A stretch of DNA of 64,000 nt from Halovivax cerinus. Lineage in GTDB: Archaea; Halobacteriota; Halobacteria; Halobacteriales; Natrialbaceae. Below the pieces are notes generated by a model that did not search any database, was not told the DNA's origin, and was given only the letters and a program-made list of their open reading frames with translations. Below are positions 59,450 to 64,000 of the stretch, piece by piece. Where the stretch lies: the NCBI RefSeq assembly GCF_024498195.1, contig NZ_CP101824.1, forward strand, positions 3,410,001 through 3,474,000, in the 5' to 3' direction. Both the position numbers and the translations under genes were made by a program. The first letter of the stretch is position 1. Each line of letters begins with the position of its first letter.

Positions 59450-60600
59450 TCCAGTACGTGGACCACGCACGAGGCGACCGTGCCACCCGCATTGTGCGCG
59501 ACGACGGTGTCGCCGTCGATCGCGTCGCTGTGCGGGTGGTCGCCTTCGAGCAAGTGCGTGAGTTCGACCAGCTGGGAGGCACCTGTCGCGCCGACGGGGT
59601 GGCCCTTGGCCTTGAGGCCGCCGGAGAGGTTCACCGGGACGGGGCCGTCGGCGGTCGTGTCGCCCTCGCGTGCGGCCGCAATTCCCTCGCCGGGCTCGGC
59701 GATGCCGAGTGACTCGATCGCTAGCACCTCGGCGATGGTGAAGCAGTCGTGGACTTCGGCCGCCGCGACGTCGTCGGCGGTGATGCCGGCGTCGTCGTAC
59801 GCCTCGGTCGCGGCCTCGTCGGCGGCGGGCGACCGGGCGAGGTGCTCGCGATCGTGCAGTGCCATGCGGTCGCCGCCCTGGCCGGTGCCGGTGATGGCGA
59901 CGGGTGCCGAAACGTCGTGGGCGTCGGCGTACTCGTCGCTGACGAGGACCAGCGCCGCAGCGCCGTCTGAGATCGGACAGGAGTCGTAGAGCCCGAGCGG
60001 TTCGGAGACGGCGGGTGCCTCCAGGACGTCGTCGACCGAGATCGCCCGCTGGTACTGAGCCTTCTCGTTCTCGAGGGCGTTCTCGTGGTTCTTCACGGCG
60101 ACGTGGGCGAGGTCTTCGCGGTCACCGCCGAATCGGTCGAAGTACGCCGTGGCCATCAGCCCGTAGGCGCCGGGGAACGTCACACCGGCGCGGACCTCCC
60201 AGAGGTCGTCGGCCGCGATGGCCAGCGCCTCGGTCGCGCCCGCGGTGCCGAGGTTGGTCATCCGTTCGGCGCCACCGACGAGACAGACGTCCGACTCGCC
60301 GTTGCGGATGCTGACGACGGCGTCGCGAATCGCCGTCGCGCTCGACGCGCAGGCGGACTCGTATCGCGTCGCCGGCGCGGAGACACCAGCCGCCTCGGCC
60401 ATCAGCGGTCCCTGGTGGCCCTGGTGCTCGGCGAGTTCGCCCATGAAGTTGCCGTATCGTACCATCTCGACGTCCGTTCGCGGGACGCCGGCGTCGTCGA
60501 ACGCCACCGCCGCCGCCTCGGCGAACAGGTCACGGCCGGTTCGCTCCGGCGTGCGCCCGAACGACGTCAGCCCGGCGCCCGCTACGCGCACTGCTGTCAT
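59434..60600 (-). CDS. Thiolase-family protein (acetyl-CoA C-acetyltransferase type)
   Basis: 388 residues. Catalytic Cys84 in the ESACASS loop, the VHDCFTIAEVL segment, and GLKAKGHPVGATGAS with the catalytic His; the usual final Cys region reads AHNAGGTVASCVVHVL. Closest in pattern to SCP2-like archaeal thiolases, which act with DUF35 proteins. It condenses two acetyl-CoA (first step toward HMG-CoA and mevalonate) or cleaves 3-ketoacyl-CoA; which one cannot be decided. Followed by the DUF35 gene; hmgA is about 35 kb away. Start at the ATG before TAVRVAGAG. Confidence 0.9.
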   Translation of the reverse strand: MTAVRVAGAGLTSFGRTPERTGRDLFAEAAAVAFDDAGVPRTDVEMVRYGNFMGELAEHQGHQGPLMAEAAGVSAPATRYESACASSATAIRDAVVSIRNGESDVCLVGGAERMTNLGTAGATEALAIAADDLWEVRAGVTFPGAYGLMATAYFDRFGGDREDLAHVAVKNHENALENEKAQYQRAISVDDVLEAPAVSEPLGLYDSCPISDGAAALVLVSDEYADAHDVSAPVAITGTGQGGDRMALHDREHLARSPAADEAATEAYDDAGITADDVAAAEVHDCFTIAEVLAIESLGIAEPGEGIAAAREGDTTADGPVPVNLSGGLKAKGHPVGATGASQLVELTHLLEGDHPHSDAIDGDTVVAHNAGGTVASCVVHVLEEVGA

Positions 60601-60815
60601 ACGATCGGGTACGACCGGGTCCGGTTAATACCTCGTGGTTCACGCAGGTACGACCGGCGTCCGAACGCCAGCACACCACACCGTCCGAGACATCCGGCAC
60701 GACCTACGCGTCCGGCGTCACGTCTTCCGAGGACACCCCCGGGAAGATACCGATCGATCGAGACGCCCCACCGGCGATCCGGGCGCTTTTATCCACGCGG
60801 TCGCGAGTGAGTGCC

Positions 60816-61883
60816 ATGCAGCCGCACACACTGGACGAGTCGCTGGTGGAGACGCTCACCGAGACCAGCGGCGTCCCGGGGTACGAGGATCGAATCCGCG
60901 AACTCGTGCAGGCCGAGTTCGTCGAGTCCGTCGACCGCGTCAGGACCGACGCGATGGGCAACGTCGTGGGGACGATCGAGGGGTCGACCGACCACGAGGT
61001 CGCCGTCGCGGCCCACATGGACGAGATCGGCTTCATGGTCAGTCACATCGAGGGTGACGAAGGTGAGAGCGGCTTCCTCGAACTCGACGCCCTCGGAGGA
61101 TGGGACGCCCGCGTCCTGAAGGCCCAGCGCGTCACCGTTCACACGGAAGATGGCGACCTCCCGGGCGTGATCGGCTCGCCACCGCCGCACACGATGGATC
61201 CAGAAGATCGGGAGACGCCACCGGACGTCGAGGACGTAGTCGTCGACCTCGGGCTCCCCTACGAGGACGTCGACGAACGCGTCTCAGTCGGCGATCTCGT
61301 CACGATGGATCAGTCGACCGAGGTGGTCGGTGAGACGCTCACCGGGAAGGCGATGGACGATCGCATCTGCCTGTACGCCATGCTCCAGGCCGCCGCGGCG
61401 ATCGAAGATCCCGACGCGACGATCCACTTCTGTGCCACTGTCCAGGAGGAAGTCGGCCTCCGCGGCGCCCGCGCGCTCGGCGTCGACGTCGATCCCGACC
61501 TGGCCATCGCGCTCGACGTCACCGTCGCCAACGACGTCCCCGAATTCGACGAGGGCGAACACGTCACCCGTCTCGGGCAGGGAACGGCGATCAAACTCAA
61601 GGACGGCAGCGTCATCACGAGCCCCAAAGTACACCGCCGGCTCAGGTCCATCGCGGAGGTCGAAGGGATCGACTTCCAACTCGAGGTTTTGCCCGCCGGC
61701 GGGACGGACACGGCCGGCTTCCAGCACACCCACGGCGCCAAACCGGTCGGCGCCATCTCCATCCCGAATCGGTACATGCACACCGTCACCGAGGCCGTCC
61801 ACCGCGACGACGTGGAGGCCACCGTGGACCTCCTGACGGCCTTCCTCGAACGCGAGGACGGGACGGCAGACTACATGCTGTAA
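60816..61883 (+). CDS. M42-family metallopeptidase (glutamyl aminopeptidase/endoglucanase-like)
   Basis: 355 residues. Metal ligands in order: VAAHMDEIGFMVSH (His and Asp), GKAMDDRICLYAML (Asp), TVQEEVGLRGA (Glu, Glu), ALDVTVANDVPEF (Asp) and RYMHTVTEAVH (His). M42 enzymes are large tetrahedral aminopeptidases that degrade peptides released by the proteasome. The C-terminus is complete. ATG 60816 is taken: CTTTTATCC 24-32 bases upstream fits a leaderless transcript; GTG 60807 three codons earlier is the alternative. Confidence 0.92.
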   Translation: MQPHTLDESLVETLTETSGVPGYEDRIRELVQAEFVESVDRVRTDAMGNVVGTIEGSTDHEVAVAAHMDEIGFMVSHIEGDEGESGFLELDALGGWDARVLKAQRVTVHTEDGDLPGVIGSPPPHTMDPEDRETPPDVEDVVVDLGLPYEDVDERVSVGDLVTMDQSTEVVGETLTGKAMDDRICLYAMLQAAAAIEDPDATIHFCATVQEEVGLRGARALGVDVDPDLAIALDVTVANDVPEFDEGEHVTRLGQGTAIKLKDGSVITSPKVHRRLRSIAEVEGIDFQLEVLPAGGTDTAGFQHTHGAKPVGAISIPNRYMHTVTEAVHRDDVEATVDLLTAFLEREDGTADYML

Positions 61884-61945
61884 ATCCGGCCGTGAACGAT
61901 CCATACATCGGTTGCTGATTGGACCGTCGGACTGTAGGACCAATA

Positions 61946-61959
61946 CAAATATACATAAA
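61946..61959 (+). promoter_or_regulatory. TATA-like box for the copper lipoprotein gene
   Basis: CAAATATACATAAA lies about 22-35 bases upstream of ATG 61981. It is among the most AT-rich spots in the window. Confidence 0.55.
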
Positions 61960-61980
61960 CGAAAGTCGAATACGTTCCGT

Positions 61981-63066
61981 ATGGAACGTCGATCGGTCCT
62001 CTCCGGAACGGGTCTCGCGCTCGCAACGAGTATCGCCGGATGTCTGGACACCATCGGCGACGAACCGACGTCGGCGACGGCCGGAACGACGTCGGCGTCG
62101 GCCTGCGAAGCGGGCCGCGCGGTCCTCGAAGCGATCGGAAACGAAGAGTACGAAACGGCCGCTGCGTACTACCCGACTGCGCTCGAAGAGAGCGGGCACG
62201 GCCCGAGCCCGGTCGACCGGTACCGGACAGTTCGGACGCCGGACGGGATCGGCGACATCGAGTGCGGAGAGGCCACCTCGGACCCGGACCTCGAAACCCA
62301 GTTCTCCGAGTGGATCGACGGCGACGTGGGAACCGCGAAGACGATCCAGTACACGGCCGACGTCGATGTCGGATCGGTATCGATCGAGACGACTTCACAG
62401 GTCGGCGCCGTCGAGATCGACGGCGACTGGTACGCCTGGCTCGACTCCGAGCTCGTCCCCCGACCGAACGCGGGGGTCACCGTGGACGAAGACGGACTGG
62501 AGACAGCGACCGTCACCTACACCAGCGGCAGCGATGGTGTCTCCGTGTACATCACCGGGGACGGGATCGACGATCCGACGGCGTACCGCCTCGAGTCGCC
62601 CGGCGCATCGACGACCGTCGCGGCGCCAGACCTCCCGCCGGGACGGTACGAGGTCGTCGCCGCGCGCGAACCGTACGACGAGGACGTGGCCACCACCGAG
62701 GTCGCCGTGTTCGAACTCGTCGACCGGGACGCCTGGCGAGACGTCGACGAGATCGTCTTCAGCGCGGAGACGGTCGCGTGGGTGGGACGCGCCCCCGACC
62801 ACGTCGAGGGCGTCGAGAATCCCACGCTCGTCCTGGAGGCTGGACGGACGTACCGAATCGGGTGGGATCGAGGGAACGGACAGGGGCACAATTTCGAGGT
62901 GCACGACGCGGCCGGCACCGTCGTCGACGACTACGAGACAGAGCTCGCGATCGAGCCGGACGACGATCAGTTCCTGACCGTCACCGCGACCGAAGAACTC
63001 TCGACGTACCGATGTAGGCCACATACGGCTATGTCGGGGGCTATCGAGGTCGTCGACGAACTGTAG
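61981..63066 (+). CDS. Secreted lipoprotein with C-terminal cupredoxin (halocyanin-like) domain
   Basis: 361 residues. N-terminal signal with twin Arg (ERRSVLSGTGLALATSIAGC): RR at 3-4 and lipobox ending at Cys21, so it is a Tat-exported lipoprotein. Residues about 40-170 form an alpha/beta region like NTF2-type fold segments (EAIGNEEYETAAAYYPTA...), unassigned. About 180-260 is a beta domain. The last 95 residues are a type 1 copper domain: His303 (GHNFEV), Cys345, His348 and Met351 (YRCRPHTAM), the four expected ligands. It is therefore likely a periplasm-side electron carrier or copper protein. A TATA-like box precedes it. Confidence 0.85.
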   Translation: MERRSVLSGTGLALATSIAGCLDTIGDEPTSATAGTTSASACEAGRAVLEAIGNEEYETAAAYYPTALEESGHGPSPVDRYRTVRTPDGIGDIECGEATSDPDLETQFSEWIDGDVGTAKTIQYTADVDVGSVSIETTSQVGAVEIDGDWYAWLDSELVPRPNAGVTVDEDGLETATVTYTSGSDGVSVYITGDGIDDPTAYRLESPGASTTVAAPDLPPGRYEVVAAREPYDEDVATTEVAVFELVDRDAWRDVDEIVFSAETVAWVGRAPDHVEGVENPTLVLEAGRTYRIGWDRGNGQGHNFEVHDAAGTVVDDYETELAIEPDDDQFLTVTATEELSTYRCRPHTAMSGAIEVVDEL

Positions 63067-63126
63067 CGACGGCCGGTACCCGACCTGCAGGCCGTCCCGG
63101 TCCGCGCGGACGGAACGCCGTACGGT

Positions 63127-63654
63127 TCACCGGCCGGGATGTTCGTGCACCGTCAGGTCCACGTCGCGCGACTCGCCTTCGACGTCGGCGACCAGTCGCC
63201 GCACCACGTTCTCCGCTTCCTCGTACAGGCGCGGCCGAACGAGTCCGATCACCCGGTCGAGCGAGACGAATCGCGGAAGGCTGACCGCGTTCGTATCGGC
63301 GGTATGTGGGTCGTATGCCACGTCGAAGTAGAGCCGGCTCGCGGTCTGCTCGTCCGGGGGTGCCGACTCGGGTTCGGGGTCGACGCGCCACTCGCCGCCG
63401 GCGTCGAGGTCGGCCGTGAGCCGCCACGCGAGTCGAGCGGGTTCCTCCACCGCCGTCACTTCCGACCGGGCGGTGTACGAGAGTTTCCACCACGAGAACG
63501 CGAGTTCGTACCGCGTGCCGGCACCCCCGTCGCCGGTCGCTTCGACCGAGTCGAGAACGGGCGCGTACTGCGGGTAGGCGGTGAAGTCACTGACGGCGCC
63601 GAAGACCGTCTCGGGATCGCGGTGAACGAGCGTGCTGAGGACGATCCGTTCCAC
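63127..63654 (-). CDS. SRPBCC-family (START/polyketide-cyclase-like) protein
   Basis: 175 residues. Opens VERIVLSTLVHRDPETVFGAVSDFTAYPQYAPVLDSVEATG, the typical RatA/Coq10-type SRPBCC start with a strand, 'P-x-x-V-F' and helix. It continues with beta strands (RYELAFSWWKLSYTARSEVTAVEEPARLAWRL) and a long C-terminal helix (VIGLVRPRLYEEAENVVRRLVADVEG). These proteins bind hydrophobic ligands such as quinones or lipids. Function unknown. GTG 63654 is chosen because the fold starts there; the longer frame to 63711 adds a Pro/Gly-rich leader. Confidence 0.78.
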   Translation of the reverse strand: MERIVLSTLVHRDPETVFGAVSDFTAYPQYAPVLDSVEATGDGGAGTRYELAFSWWKLSYTARSEVTAVEEPARLAWRLTADLDAGGEWRVDPEPESAPPDEQTASRLYFDVAYDPHTADTNAVSLPRFVSLDRVIGLVRPRLYEEAENVVRRLVADVEGESRDVDLTVHEHPGR

Positions 63655-63849
63655 ACCCGGAAGTCGATGGCCGGGAGGGTAAGCGTTACTCGTCGGACCG
63701 GCGGCCGGCATCGTGGTCTCGGTCGCCGGCGTCGACCGCGGCTCCGCGCACCAGCAGGCCGTCGTATCACGCGTCTGTCCCCTCGGCGTACGAGGGATTT
63801 TCCGGACCGAACCGACAGCGTTGTCAGCGCACCGGTGTAGGTTCGCCTC

Positions 63850-64000
63850 ATGAGGGACTGCATCATCGTCGGTGGCGGTGTCGCCGGCCTGTCGGCGGGA
63901 CTCTTCGCGGCCCGGGCCGGGCTCGACACGCTCGTCGTCTCCGGAGGCGAGTCGATCCTCGCGCGAAACGCGAGCCTGGAGAACTACCCCGGCTTGCCCG
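63850..64000 (+). CDS. FAD-dependent oxidoreductase, thioredoxin reductase-like; 3' end outside window
   Basis: The first 50 residues are visible. MRDCIIVGGGVAGLSAGLFAARAGLDTLVVSGGES is a Rossmann FAD-binding motif (GGGVAG, the GxGxxG class), followed by LENYPGLP, the segment typical of thioredoxin reductases. Haloarchaea have several such small flavoproteins, some reducing thioredoxin and some of unknown function. The active-site CxxC and the NADPH domain would be beyond the right edge. Confidence 0.75.
   Translation, partial: MRDCIIVGGGVAGLSAGLFAARAGLDTLVVSGGESILARNASLENYPGLP

Overview
The window looks like ordinary chromosome from a halophilic archaeon (class Halobacteria). GC is high, nearly every predicted protein is strongly acidic, and many genes start at an ATG or GTG lying about 25-30 bases downstream of a TATA-like box, as expected for leaderless transcripts. 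A minority have a clear GGAGG-type ribosome site. Haloarchaeal family content fits: a HalX response regulator, a KaiC/RAD55-like ATPase, GatCAB, MfnA, a halocyanin-like copper lipoprotein, and HMG-CoA reductase for isoprenoid lipids. I cannot name the genus. I saw no rRNA, tRNA, CRISPR array, insertion sequence or prophage.

Layout. 0-13 kb: the end of a zinc-metalloprotease-like gene, a KaiC-like ATPase, small hypotheticals, a thioredoxin-fold protein, a PAS/PAS/GAF sensor facing a HalX response regulator, purL, a PHP-domain/asparagine-synthase-like pair, and an Mrp iron-sulfur carrier. 13-17 kb: a three-gene membrane electron-transfer operon (four-cluster FeS protein, NrfD-like quinone protein, small anchor) with no catalytic subunit nearby. 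17-26 kb: gatC-gatA, regulators, an NRDE protein, an epimerase, an amidohydrolase, hmgA. 26-36 kb: ppsA, a PemK/MazF-like toxin with its HTH partner, mfnA, metG, pyk. 36-46 kb: NfeD and SPFH proteins, small conserved genes, a phosphoribosyltransferase, and a coiled-coil/smc/scpA operon. 46-64 kb: gatB, a cupin-zinc ribbon protein, a MATE exporter, topA, LysE and DoxX membrane proteins, an HD hydrolase, the methylmalonyl-CoA mutase small subunit with MeaB, a dicarboxylate-type symporter, a thiolase/DUF35 pair, an M42 peptidase, the copper lipoprotein, an SRPBCC protein, and the start of a flavoprotein.

How the genes work together. GatC, GatA and GatB (two loci) form the tRNA amidotransferase. 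Smc, ScpA and the coiled-coil protein are one chromosome-structure operon. Thiolase/DUF35 and HMG-CoA reductase could both serve the mevalonate pathway. PpsA and pyruvate kinase act in opposite directions on PEP. The mutase small subunit and MeaB act on methylmalonyl-CoA.

The most unusual signals are: (1) short tandem duplications (16-42 bp) repeatedly found at or just after stop codons and in spacers; (2) a sensor kinase whose phospho-acceptor His is Glu and whose N-box Asn is Asp; (3) the FeS/NrfD operon without an enzyme; (4) a His-rich octapeptide repeat inside the MeaB GTPase; (5) a pyruvate kinase with an extra phosphotransfer-like domain whose His is Tyr; (6) an inserted haloarchaeal low-complexity element in ScpA, and a possibly related one between the thiolase and DUF35 genes. 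I did not find a clearly new multi-gene system. The NrfD module and the PHP/PP-loop pair come closest.
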